41,736 bases of DNA from Aalborgiella sp031422495. Lineage in GTDB: Bacteria; Pseudomonadota; Gammaproteobacteria; Burkholderiales; Burkholderiaceae_C. A program made the translations under genes and the position numbers. Shown here one piece after another: positions 34,885 to 41,736 of the stretch (the first letter of the stretch is position 1; the number at the start of each line of letters is the position of its first letter). The stretch spans positions 1 through 41,736 of the forward strand of contig JANPLX010000023.1 in NCBI GenBank assembly GCA_031422495.1, written 5' to 3'. Below the pieces are notes generated by a model that saw only the letters and a list, made by a program, of their open reading frames with translations, was not told the DNA's origin and made no database searches.

Positions 34885-36195
34885 TTATTTCTTCTGCCAA
34901 ATGGCGGCAAAAAAACCGTCTGTATGGTGGATATGTGGCCACAAACGCAGGTATTCAAGTCCAGTGCTACCTTCTAAACCCGTGCCTGAGCACAAGTTGG
35001 CAGCGTTTTCAACTTTCAGCTGCGTCAACACATCGCCCACTTGTAGCATCTCAAACTCAGGGTTAGCAGCAGAAAACTGCTGTGCAATCACTTCATTTTC
35101 GGCTTTCAGCAAGCTGCAGGTTGCATAAACCAAGCGCCCACCAGATTTCACCAAGCGTGCGGCGCTTTGCAAAATCGCGGTTTGCAGGGTCGCCATCTCT
35201 TCGACGAGCTTAGGAGTTTGCCGCCATTTGAGGGCAGGGTTGCGGCGCAAGGTGCCTAAACCGGAGCAAGGCGCGTCCACCAGCACACGATCCATTTTTC
35301 CAGCTAAGCGTTTGATACGCTCATCACGCTCATGGGCGATAGCGGCAGGGTGCACGTTTGACAGTGAGCTACGTGCCAAACGCGGTTTCAAACCTTCTAA
35401 GCGGTGTGCCGAGGTATCAAAAGCGTACAAACGCCCCGTGTTGCGCATAGAGGCGCCTAGTGCCAGCGTTTTGCCGCCCGCACCAGCGCAGAAGTCTGCG
35501 ACCATTTCGCCGCGCTTGGCATCGACCAGAAGTGCCAGCAGCTGTGAACCTTCGTCTTGTACCTCGATCGCACCGCGTTTGTATACGCTTAAATTGCGTA
35601 ATTGTGCTTTGTCGGACACGCGTAAACCCCAAGGTGAAAACGGTGTCGGTTCGGATTGCACGGCAACTTTGGCAAGCTCTTTCGCCACATCGTCGCGCTT
35701 TTCGTTCAGCATGTTGACACGCAAGTCCAAGCCTGGGTTGGCGTCGAGCGATTCAACATATTGCCAAAACCCTGCGCCTTTTTTGCGGGGGTCCTTCTTT
35801 TCATCCAGTTGCTCTTTAAGCGGTTCAACTAACCATTCGGGCAAGTTGTGGCGGTGGCGGTCAAGCAGTTCGTCGGTTTTGACGGCGTCGATCTTCTTGA
35901 TCCAAGCCAGCTCTTGCTCATTGATCGCACCTTCTAAGAATGCACGAGGAGCAGCAAAGCCCAAAATCGCCAAGCGGCGTTCCTTGCCGCCGCTGCCCGA
36001 GGGCGCAAAGTGGTCAAAACGCTGTTTTTTGCGCAGCACGTTGTAGACTGTGTCTGTCAGCGTAGCGCGTTCACGTGGGCCAAAACCACGGTTGTCGCGG
36101 AAAAACTTGGCAACGATGGCGTCGGTTGGGTGGTCAAATTTGAGGGTCAAGCGGACCAGTTCGGTACAGGCTTCTAAAATATATTGTGGGTGCAT
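34885..36195 (-). CDS. RsmB/NOP family SAM-dependent RNA 5-methylcytosine methyltransferase
   Basis: A 436-residue cytosolic RNA methyltransferase. The N-terminal NusB-like helical region (residues about 1-130; RDNRGFGPRERATLTDTVYN) precedes the methyltransferase. SAM binding is marked by DFCAGAGGKTLALGA. The two catalytic cysteines of the m5C family are in DAPCSGLGTLRRNP and YATCSLLKAENE. The protein ends in the usual GFFAAIWQKK. It is probably an RsmB-type enzyme acting on 16S rRNA, but the N-terminus differs from E. coli RsmB and no fmt or other rsmB partner is nearby, so I do not give the symbol. The neighbour DUF1653 gene is divergent. Confidence 0.94.
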   Translation of the reverse strand: MHPQYILEACTELVRLTLKFDHPTDAIVAKFFRDNRGFGPRERATLTDTVYNVLRKKQRFDHFAPSGSGGKERRLAILGFAAPRAFLEGAINEQELAWIKKIDAVKTDELLDRHRHNLPEWLVEPLKEQLDEKKDPRKKGAGFWQYVESLDANPGLDLRVNMLNEKRDDVAKELAKVAVQSEPTPFSPWGLRVSDKAQLRNLSVYKRGAIEVQDEGSQLLALLVDAKRGEMVADFCAGAGGKTLALGASMRNTGRLYAFDTSAHRLEGLKPRLARSSLSNVHPAAIAHERDERIKRLAGKMDRVLVDAPCSGLGTLRRNPALKWRQTPKLVEEMATLQTAILQSAARLVKSGGRLVYATCSLLKAENEVIAQQFSAANPEFEMLQVGDVLTQLKVENAANLCSGTGLEGSTGLEYLRLWPHIHHTDGFFAAIWQKK

Positions 36196-36274
36196 AAGCC
36201 CTATTTTCCCATGCTTCCCACTTTAATCGCTACAAAGCGAGAAAGTTCGCTCTTGTTTCCCCTATAGTTACGGT

Positions 36275-36568
36275 ATGACTGAATCACATTCTGAACATTT
36301 GCCACCCTTTATCACCACCAAGCCGGGTTTTTACCGGCATTACAAAGGTGGTGAATACGAGGTCGTGGATACGGTTCGGCACTCTGAAGATCTGCAACCC
36401 ATGACGCTGTACCGTGCCTTGTATGGCGAACGTGGCCTATGGGTGCGACCGGCTGAAATGTTCAACGAAACCGTGCTGATTGATGGTGTGATGCAGCCAA
36501 GATTTAAATATTTAGGCGATACCCTAGCTGACAATTCAAGTGAAAATTCAATAACGGAGACAAAATGA
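36275..36568 (+). CDS. DUF1653 domain protein
   Basis: A 97-residue cytosolic protein of unknown function. KPGFYRHYKGGEYEVVDTVR, DLQPMTLYRALYGERGLWVR and PAEMFNETV cover the whole DUF1653 domain, a small beta-barrel-like fold. The tail (residues 80-97) is polar. Its TGA overlaps the ATG of the Bug receptor gene (ATGA), implying coupled translation, although the two proteins have no evident functional link. Confidence 0.93.
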   Translation: MTESHSEHLPPFITTKPGFYRHYKGGEYEVVDTVRHSEDLQPMTLYRALYGERGLWVRPAEMFNETVLIDGVMQPRFKYLGDTLADNSSENSITETK

Positions 36569-37572
36569 AGAAACGAATGAAGAAATGCGCCTTGATCAAA
36601 AGTCTAGCTGGAATCAGCTTCTTTCCTCTTTTTCTTTTGGCCGGTGGCTTAGTCCCAATGACGGCTAGTGCCCAAACTTACCCCAGTAAACCCATCACCT
36701 TGGTTGTGCCTAACCCACCTGGCGGTTTTGTGGATGCATCTGCGCGGATTTTGTCGGATTCTCTGGCAAAAGTAACCAACCAAACCATTATTGTTGACAA
36801 CAAAGGCGGCGGCAGCGGTAATGTGGCCTACCAATTTGCTGCACGGGCTAATCCAGATGGTTACACTTTGCTCAATTCGTACTCGGCCTACCATGTGGGT
36901 AACCCGAACTTAACACCTAAGCTGCCGTGGGCGCAGAAAGACTTCGTTCCCGTGGCGCTTATCACCGTGGCAACCAATGTGATTGCGGTGCACCCGTCCA
37001 TTCCGGCCAACAACTTGGCTGAATTCATCACCTATCTGCGCGCCAACCCTGGCAAACTCAGCTATGCCAGCCAAGGCAACGGCTCACTGTCGCACATTGG
37101 GACTGAAATGTTCAAGTTGCAAACCAAAACCAGCATGGTGCATATCCCTTACCGTGGCTCTGGCCCTGCGATTCAAGACGTGTTGTCGGGCCAAGTGCAG
37201 GTGTTCATGACCACACCACCCTCTGTGATGGGGCATGTGCAAGCAGGCAAGCTCAAAGGCTTTGCGGTCACAGGCAAAAGCCGCCATTCAGGTTTGCCAG
37301 CTGTGCCGACAACAGCGGAAGCGGGTATGAAAGGCTTTGAGCTGGAAGCTTGGGTCGGCATTTTTGCACCTGCTGGCACGCCGGCAGATGTGGTCGCTAA
37401 GCTCAGCGGCCAAATCAAAGCCGCTTTAGAACTGCCAGAAACCAAAACGCGCGCAGACGGCGCTGGCATTGAGCTGCGCTACCTACCGCCAGCGGCTTTA
37501 GACAACTTGGTGAAGACCGAAACCGCTTTTTGGGAAAAAACCATCAAAGAAGCCGGTATTAAGCCAGAATAA
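36565..37572 (+). CDS. Bug-family (TctC-like) periplasmic substrate-binding protein
   Basis: A 335-residue receptor of the tripartite tricarboxylate transporter family, very numerous in Burkholderiales. The signal peptide (basic MKKRMKK, hydrophobic FFPLFLLAGGLVP, ending ASAQT) is followed by YPSKPITLVVPNPPGGFVDA, the ligand-contact loop, then GGGSGNVAYQFAARANPDGY and PYRGSGPAIQDVLSGQVQVF. A GGAG lies 7 nt before the ATG. No TctA or TctB membrane genes are next to it, so it is an orphan receptor; the ligand (usually a carboxylate) is unknown. Confidence 0.94.
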   Translation: MKKRMKKCALIKSLAGISFFPLFLLAGGLVPMTASAQTYPSKPITLVVPNPPGGFVDASARILSDSLAKVTNQTIIVDNKGGGSGNVAYQFAARANPDGYTLLNSYSAYHVGNPNLTPKLPWAQKDFVPVALITVATNVIAVHPSIPANNLAEFITYLRANPGKLSYASQGNGSLSHIGTEMFKLQTKTSMVHIPYRGSGPAIQDVLSGQVQVFMTTPPSVMGHVQAGKLKGFAVTGKSRHSGLPAVPTTAEAGMKGFELEAWVGIFAPAGTPADVVAKLSGQIKAALELPETKTRADGAGIELRYLPPAALDNLVKTETAFWEKTIKEAGIKPE

Positions 37573-37603
37573 GCGAAAATTGCTTAAAATACGGTATAAA
37601 ACG

Positions 37604-37653
37604 TCTGTAGCCGGCGTATTTATTGACTATATTGCTATTAAAAATATAGCAAT
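37604..37653 (+). repeat. Dispersed repeat copy, intergenic
   Basis: TCTGTAGCCGGCGTATTTAT then TTGCTATTAAAAATATAGCA, almost the same as the copy at 8134. It begins 32 nt after the Bug receptor gene at a convergent junction. Confidence 0.92.
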
Positions 37654-37698
37654 ATAGGCATTCTAAAATAAATTACATCACGTAATCACTTCGCCTAA

Positions 37699-38589
37699 TT
37701 ACATGGCGTAATGGTTCGCTGCCGCTGGGTTTGTTGGATTTACAACTGGCAAACTTAAATCCACAGTTTGGAGGCTTTGGGTGGTCTTGATCGGCATGAT
37801 CGACGGTGCTGCGACAAAGGTAGATGTAGTCGCTGCCATGATTGGCATCTCGATCGGCATCGACAGCGGTTTGTGTGGAATATTAAGGGTGATATCTGGA
37901 TGATGCGTCAGCGCTGCAAATTTCAACAAAGGGTGATCGACGGCTGACCAGCGTTCAAACGCAGTCTTGACGTTAAATTGCATCACACGATGTGGCAAAT
38001 TACTGGCGTGCGCGAGGGGAATCATGCCCTGGCCTGGGAAAACGTCTTCAAATAGCATGCGCTGGTACATGCGATCGACCGGCGCACGGCCTGCAATGAC
38101 CATCCATTCCACGCCGATTTGCTGGCAATACATATAAAAGGCTTTAAACAGTGCTGTCGTGACCAGGCGACCACCGACTTGGTTGGTGACGCCCAAGCGT
38201 GTTGCTTCCGCCATGGGCAGCTCTTTGAGCCACTGCGGTAAGTCAATCGATTGCTCCAAGCACAGCGGCTTGTAAGCGTTGGTCTGAATGCGCATCGTGC
38301 CAACGGGTGATCCGTCTTCTTTTGACTCAGCCAACAGTACGACTGTGCCTTTTTCAAAATCAGCAGCTTCTGGTTTACCCAAGGACTTGGCAAATTCAGG
38401 CAAATGGCGGTCATAAGCGGCTTGGCGTATTTGTACGGCCTGATTCAGCTCGGCTTGGGTCCGCACAATTTTGAGCGTGAACGGCAGCGATTCTTCGGCA
38501 ATGGTTGGCGTGCTAACGCGATTGACATGTGCTGACCTAGCTTGAATCACATGTGTCTGCAGTGCAGGAGTAATAACTGTTTGAAGCAT
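37699..38589 (-). CDS. FeeM-like N-acyl amino acid synthase / autoinducer-synthase-like acyltransferase
   Basis: A 296-residue protein of the GNAT fold resembling FeeM, the N-acyl tyrosine synthase that is distantly related to LuxI homoserine-lactone synthases. Supporting segments are FTLKIVRTQAELNQAVQIR then YDRHLPEF (N-terminal helix pair), GSPVGTMRIQTN (core strand), MAEATRLGVTNQVGGRLV (the E-x-x-RL-x-V acyl or acceptor site strand and loop) and WMVIAGRAPVDRMYQRMLFE. After about residue 215 it has a proline-, threonine- and methionine-rich tail of some 70 residues with no known domain. I use ATG 38589 because GGGA lies 8 nt upstream; an ATG 11 codons earlier is possible. Family assignment is from remembered patterns; acyl donor and acceptor are unknown. 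No acyl carrier gene lies beside it. Confidence 0.72.
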   Translation of the reverse strand: MLQTVITPALQTHVIQARSAHVNRVSTPTIAEESLPFTLKIVRTQAELNQAVQIRQAAYDRHLPEFAKSLGKPEAADFEKGTVVLLAESKEDGSPVGTMRIQTNAYKPLCLEQSIDLPQWLKELPMAEATRLGVTNQVGGRLVTTALFKAFYMYCQQIGVEWMVIAGRAPVDRMYQRMLFEDVFPGQGMIPLAHASNLPHRVMQFNVKTAFERWSAVDHPLLKFAALTHHPDITLNIPHKPLSMPIEMPIMAATTSTFVAAPSIMPIKTTQSLQTVDLSLPVVNPTNPAAANHYAM

Positions 38590-38622
38590 GACGTTAATCC
38601 CGATAATAAGTAATGAGGTCAT

Positions 38623-38979
38623 CCAAAGTGCGGATTAAACTCTCAACTAAATTATGTAACAAAGCTTCAAAAACTGCATAGGTTGCGTCACCAAGTAAAC
38701 AACAAGAAACTAGACGCAGTTGTAAAAATTCGTAAAAATGATAGCAAACATGACAAACTGCGTAAAGCCTAGCTTAATTTATTACAGATTTATTTACTGT
38801 TAGCAGAGCATTTTGTATACTAAAGTCACAATTATCAAAATGATAGCAAATATTTTTGGGTAGTATTACCAAAAATTCTCAAAATTAGTTTAAAAATCAA
38901 TATTTGGTCGATAATGCTATATTAATCATAGCTATTTTGTAGCCTGACTAAACTATAGTTTGTGATTAATTCGAGGCGC
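38623..38979. other. AT-rich intergenic region between the FeeM-like gene and purN
   Basis: About 350 bp without a convincing ORF. It holds two direct copies of AAATGATAGCAAA (38736-38748 and 38838-38850), a dyad ATTATCAAAATGATAG near 38831, and a hairpin TTTTTGG/CCAAAAA (38853-38875) with an inner GGTA/TACC pair. It must carry the promoter of the FeeM-like gene and the 3' end of purN. Confidence 0.5.
38915..38950 (-). repeat. Degraded reverse-oriented copy of the dispersed repeat
   Basis: Read on the minus strand, TAGCTATGATTAATATAGCA matches the right arm of the copy at 27924 (AGCTATGAATAATATAGCA) with one mismatch; the left part is shortened to TAGTCAGGCTAC. It lies 30 nt after the purN stop codon, in sense with purN. 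Confidence 0.5.
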
Positions 38980-39555
38980 TTATTTCAGCAGATGTGCTAT
39001 CGCCTTAGGGTACATAACATGCTCTTGCGACAGTACCCTAGCCGCCAAGGTTTCTGCCGTATCACTAGGCAAAATCGGCACCACCGCTTGCGCCAAAATC
39101 GGCCCGACATCTAGCTCTGTTGTTACACGATGCACCGTAGCACCGGTGAACTGGCAACCTGCATCTATGGCGCGTTGGTGTGTATGCAAACCAGGGAAGG
39201 CTGGCAGCAGAGAAGGGTGTATGTTGATGAGTCGCCCGTCATAATGCGAAACAAACGCTGGCGTCAAAATCCGCATGAATCCTGCCAATACGACCAAAGT
39301 GGGCGCAAACTGCTCTACGGTTTGTATTAGTTGTGTGTCAAAGGTTTCACGGGATGTAAAGTTGCGGTGATCCAGCACGGCTGTGGCAATGCCGTGCGCT
39401 TTGGCAACTGCTAAACCACCAGCATCAGCTCTGTTACTCACCACAGCAGCCACTCTAGCCCCAAATTTGTCTCGCCAAGCCTCTTTTTTTTCAGCTTTCA
39501 AGATGGCAGCCATGTTGCTGCCCCCACCAGAGATCAAAATAACGATATTCTTCAT
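38980..39555 (-). CDS. purN: Phosphoribosylglycinamide formyltransferase
   Basis: PurN transfers a formyl group from 10-formyl-THF to GAR in purine synthesis. It has the N-terminal ILISGGGSNMAAIL phosphate loop, VVLAGFMRILTPAF, the catalytic INIHPSLLPAFPG with Asn and His, and the TTELDVGPILAQA aspartate segment. I start at ATG 39555 (191 residues), which gives the family's MKNIVILISG opening; an upstream ATG would add 21 atypical residues and reach into the divergent yceH gene. Only 15 bp separate the two start codons, so promoters must overlap the coding parts. Confidence 0.95.
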   Translation of the reverse strand: MKNIVILISGGGSNMAAILKAEKKEAWRDKFGARVAAVVSNRADAGGLAVAKAHGIATAVLDHRNFTSRETFDTQLIQTVEQFAPTLVVLAGFMRILTPAFVSHYDGRLINIHPSLLPAFPGLHTHQRAIDAGCQFTGATVHRVTTELDVGPILAQAVVPILPSDTAETLAARVLSQEHVMYPKAIAHLLK

Positions 39556-39570
39556 AGTCTTGTTTAGTTT

Positions 39571-40317
39571 ATGGGAATTATCGCTTTGGAAAACATCATT
39601 GACGCTATTGGCACGCAAAGAGTCGCCAGAAACTTACCCTATTTAACCGCCATTCAAGCCCGTGTCTTGGGCACCATGATGGAAAAAGCACGTACGGTGC
39701 CAGACAGTTATCCCCTGACATTGAATTCGCTGGTTTTGGGTTGTAATCAAAAGAGTAGCCGATTTCCAAGTATGGAATTGAGTGAAGCCGACGTATTTGT
39801 TGCCTTAAATGCTATGAAATTAATAGCAAATGAGGCTCAACAACCCTTAATTCGTGAGGTTAGCGGGAGTCGCAGCACTCGTTTTGAGCATAACTTTCAG
39901 CGGGCTGTGGGTGTGCCTGAGCAGTCAGCCGTGGTATTGGGCTTGCTGATGCTGCGCGGTCCGCAGACGGCGGGTGAGTTGCGCATCAATGCAGATCGTT
40001 GGTACAAATTTGCTGATATCTCTTCAGTAGAGGGTTTTTTAGACGAATTGCAAGACAGAACTGCTGACAAAGGTGGCGCATTGGTTCAAAAGCTGCCCCG
40101 TGCGCCTGGGGCGCGCGAACAGCGCTGGGCGCATTTGATGTGTGGCCCTGTTGATTTGGATTTGCTGGTAACTGACAATGACGCTGCTGAGTTGGCTGCG
40201 GGTGAGGGATCAGCCATCTATCAACGCATCAGCAACTTGGAGCAAGAAGTCGCTGCATTGAGAGAAATTGTGAAAAACCTACTCGGCGAGTTAGGTATGT
40301 CTCCCCCATTACAGTGA
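39571..40317 (+). CDS. yceH: YceH family protein (DUF480)
   Basis: A 248-residue cytosolic protein made of paired winged-helix domains; function not settled. LTAIQARVLGTMMEKARTVP, PLTLNSLVLGCNQKSSR, LMLRGPQTAGELRINADRWY and the PRAPGAREQRWAHLMCG block are typical, and a C-terminal coiled coil (ISNLEQEVAALREIVKNLLG) closes it. Compared with E. coli YceH from memory, the segment between the LSE helix start and VSGS is about six residues longer here, and is encoded largely by a dispersed repeat copy. Residues 1-24 before LTAIQ are an extension; a shorter start is possible but no ATG or GTG lies closer. Confidence 0.93.
   Translation: MGIIALENIIDAIGTQRVARNLPYLTAIQARVLGTMMEKARTVPDSYPLTLNSLVLGCNQKSSRFPSMELSEADVFVALNAMKLIANEAQQPLIREVSGSRSTRFEHNFQRAVGVPEQSAVVLGLLMLRGPQTAGELRINADRWYKFADISSVEGFLDELQDRTADKGGALVQKLPRAPGAREQRWAHLMCGPVDLDLLVTDNDAAELAAGEGSAIYQRISNLEQEVAALREIVKNLLGELGMSPPLQ
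39785..39830 (+). repeat. Dispersed repeat copy inside yceH
   Basis: AAGCCGACGTATTTGTTGCC then GCTATGAAATTAATAGCAAA. Read in frame as ADVFVALNAMKLIANE, within the first winged-helix domain. Confidence 0.85.
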
Positions 40318-40321
40318 CAAA

Positions 40322-40335
40322 AGCACGATCGTGCT
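40322..40335. promoter_or_regulatory. Perfect 14-bp palindrome upstream of the acyl-CoA dehydrogenase genes
   Basis: AGCACGATCGTGCT, 38 bp before the ATG and just ahead of a -10-like TATACA (40340-40345). The position fits an operator, for instance for a TetR-type fatty-acid regulator, but the protein is unknown. Confidence 0.5.
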
Positions 40336-40372
40336 AAAGTATACATAACATCTAACATTGGAGATTGCAGCT

Positions 40373-41551
40373 ATGGATTTGGCTTTCACCCCTGAAGAAC
40401 AACAATTTCGCGAAGACATACGCTCGTGGGTGCGAGCCAACTTGCCATCTGAGCTTTCAAACAAAGTCTTCAATTCCTTGCATTTGACCCGCGATGACAT
40501 GCAAAGCTGGGCCAAAATTTTGGGTAAAAAAGGTTGGTTGGGCCATGGCTGGGCCAAAGAATTTGGTGGTCCGGGCTGGACGGCTGTGCAAAAGCATTTG
40601 TTCGAAGAAGAATGTGCTTTGGCCGGTGCACCTCGCGTCGTGCCTTTTGGCCCCGTGATGGTCGCACCTGTCATCATGGCCTTTGGCAACGAAAAACAAC
40701 AAAAGCAGCATTTGCCTGGCATTGCCAGCGGCGACGTGTGGTGGAGCCAAGGCTACAGCGAGCCAGGCGCTGGTTCTGACCTTGCTTCGCTGAAGTGCAA
40801 AGCTGAACGTGTTGGAGACAAGTACATCGTCAATGGTCAAAAAACCTGGACGACGCTGGGTCAATATGGCGAGTGGATTTTCTGCCTAGTGCGTACCAGC
40901 AACGAAGGCAAACCACAAACCGGCATCAGTTTTTTGCTGATCGACATGAAGAGTAAGGGCGTGAGTGTTCGCCCCATCATCATGCTGGACGGTGGCCATG
41001 AGGTGAATGAGGTGTGGTTTGACAACGTCGAAGTGCCAGCTGAAAACCTGATTGGACAAGAAAATCAAGGCTGGACTTATGCCAAACATCTGCTCAGCCA
41101 CGAGCGCACGAATATCGCAGACGTGAACCGTTCGAAGCGAGAGCTAGAGCGCTTGAAACGCATTGCCAAAGCCGAAGGCATCTACGACGACGCTAGGTTC
41201 AGAGATGAAATTGCCAAACTAGAGGTAGATGTCGTTGCGCTGGAAATGATGGTGCTGCGTGTACTGAGCGCAGAAAAATCGGGCAAAAATTCGCTCGATG
41301 TAGCGGGTTTGCTGAAGATTCGCGGTAGCGAAATTCAACAGCGCTACTCAGAGTTGATGATGCTCGCTGCTGGCCCGTATGCCTTGCCGCTGCGTAAAGA
41401 GGCCATGGAAGCTGGCTGGCAGGGTGACCATGTCGGTGCTGCACATTGCGCGCCGCTTGCAAGCACTTACTTTAATATGCGCAAAACCACGATTTATGGT
41501 GGTTCTAGCGAAGTGCAGCGCAACATTGTGGCGCAAACCGTGCTTGGCTAA
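40373..41551 (+). CDS. Acyl-CoA dehydrogenase family protein (large-chain member of a pair)
   Basis: A 392-residue FAD enzyme that oxidises an acyl-CoA to the 2-enoyl-CoA. The N-terminal helical domain (MDLAFTPEEQQFREDIRSWV) is followed by GWLGHGWAKEFGGPGWT, the FAD and substrate strand WWSQGYSEPGAGSDLASLKC, and the C-terminal KTTIYGGSSEVQRNIVAQ, the standard ending. The start is ATG 40373 with GGAG 9 nt before. A second dehydrogenase gene starts 59 bp later, so the two may act as a heteromeric pair, as in steroid or side-chain degradation (FadE-type) systems. The substrate cannot be read from sequence. Confidence 0.93.
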   Translation: MDLAFTPEEQQFREDIRSWVRANLPSELSNKVFNSLHLTRDDMQSWAKILGKKGWLGHGWAKEFGGPGWTAVQKHLFEEECALAGAPRVVPFGPVMVAPVIMAFGNEKQQKQHLPGIASGDVWWSQGYSEPGAGSDLASLKCKAERVGDKYIVNGQKTWTTLGQYGEWIFCLVRTSNEGKPQTGISFLLIDMKSKGVSVRPIIMLDGGHEVNEVWFDNVEVPAENLIGQENQGWTYAKHLLSHERTNIADVNRSKRELERLKRIAKAEGIYDDARFRDEIAKLEVDVVALEMMVLRVLSAEKSGKNSLDVAGLLKIRGSEIQQRYSELMMLAAGPYALPLRKEAMEAGWQGDHVGAAHCAPLASTYFNMRKTTIYGGSSEVQRNIVAQTVLG

Positions 41552-41610
41552 TCATTGGCTAAAAAGTAAACACATTTAGATATAGTGCTAAAAATATTGG
41601 AAAAAATATC

Positions 41611-41736
41611 ATGAATTTTGATTTCACAGAAGACCAAGACCAGCTGCGCGACGCTGTACGCAAATGGGTGGACAAAGCGTATACCTTCGAGCGCCGTCAA
41701 AACATTGAAAAAAGCGGTGGCTTTTCGCAAGACGCG
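41611..41736 (+). CDS. Second acyl-CoA dehydrogenase, cut by the right window edge
   Basis: Only 42 codons are seen: MNFDFTEDQDQLRDAVRKWV and the following helix. This is the N-terminal helical pattern of an acyl-CoA dehydrogenase, similar to but not a copy of the preceding gene. A weak TTGGA ribosome binding site is present. It is on the same strand, 59 bp after the first gene, so an operon is likely. Confidence 0.8.
   Translation, partial: MNFDFTEDQDQLRDAVRKWVDKAYTFERRQNIEKSGGFSQDA

Noticed and set aside
1..41736. tRNA, rRNA, IS element or integron
   Set aside because: I found no tRNA-like cloverleaf, rRNA sequence, transposase or integrase on reading both strands, though short RNA genes could be missed by eye.

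Overview
The window looks like chromosomal DNA of a betaproteobacterium in the order Burkholderiales, most likely a Comamonadaceae member related to Rhodoferax, Polaromonas or Limnohabitans. This rests on the gene families (a giant tandem UvrA, a DUF3717 protein, YaeQ, a Bug-type solute receptor, a fused indolepyruvate oxidoreductase with an Lrp regulator) and on moderate GC content with AT-rich gaps. I saw no rRNA, tRNA, CRISPR array, transposase or prophage module. Genes are tightly packed housekeeping and metabolic genes, with both window edges cutting through genes.

Left part (1-14.2 kb): the 3' part of a double-length UvrA, moaC (molybdopterin), a BepA-like periplasmic M48 protease, a small holin-IV-like membrane protein, a DUF3717-DUF1289 fusion, a collagen-like secreted protein with a YadA-like C-terminus, then a minus-strand run of a branched-chain-type solute receptor, purB and yaeQ. 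A GST and the heptose adenylyltransferase gene rfaE2 follow.

Middle (14.3-30.4 kb): glnE and the divergent envelope gene yhdP, a nitrilase-family amidase, a 45-residue membrane ORF that starts head-to-head with the lipoprotein murein transglycosylase gene mltA, an Lrp-type regulator divergent from a fused indolepyruvate:ferredoxin oxidoreductase, and a Cache-domain class III adenylate cyclase. A CRP-like dyad lies between the cyclase and valS.

Right part (30.4-41.7 kb): valS, a TusA-like protein, an acyl-lipid/acyl-CoA desaturase, an RsmB-type RNA methyltransferase, a DUF1653 protein overlapping a Bug receptor gene, a FeeM-like N-acyl amino acid synthase, purN, yceH and two consecutive acyl-CoA dehydrogenase genes, the second cut by the edge.

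The most unusual signal is a dispersed element of about 45-50 bp. Its left part is close to AGCCGGCGTATTTATTG and its right part is a palindrome with GCTAT and ATAGC arms. I count ten copies plus one degraded reverse copy. The clear intergenic copies lie 12-51 nt beyond the stop codon of a plus-strand gene, mostly at convergent junctions. Four more copies lie in frame inside conserved protein genes (moaC, bepA, valS, yceH), and one supplies the stop codon of glnE. This resembles a REP- or Rickettsia-palindromic-element-like family that has been absorbed into coding sequence.
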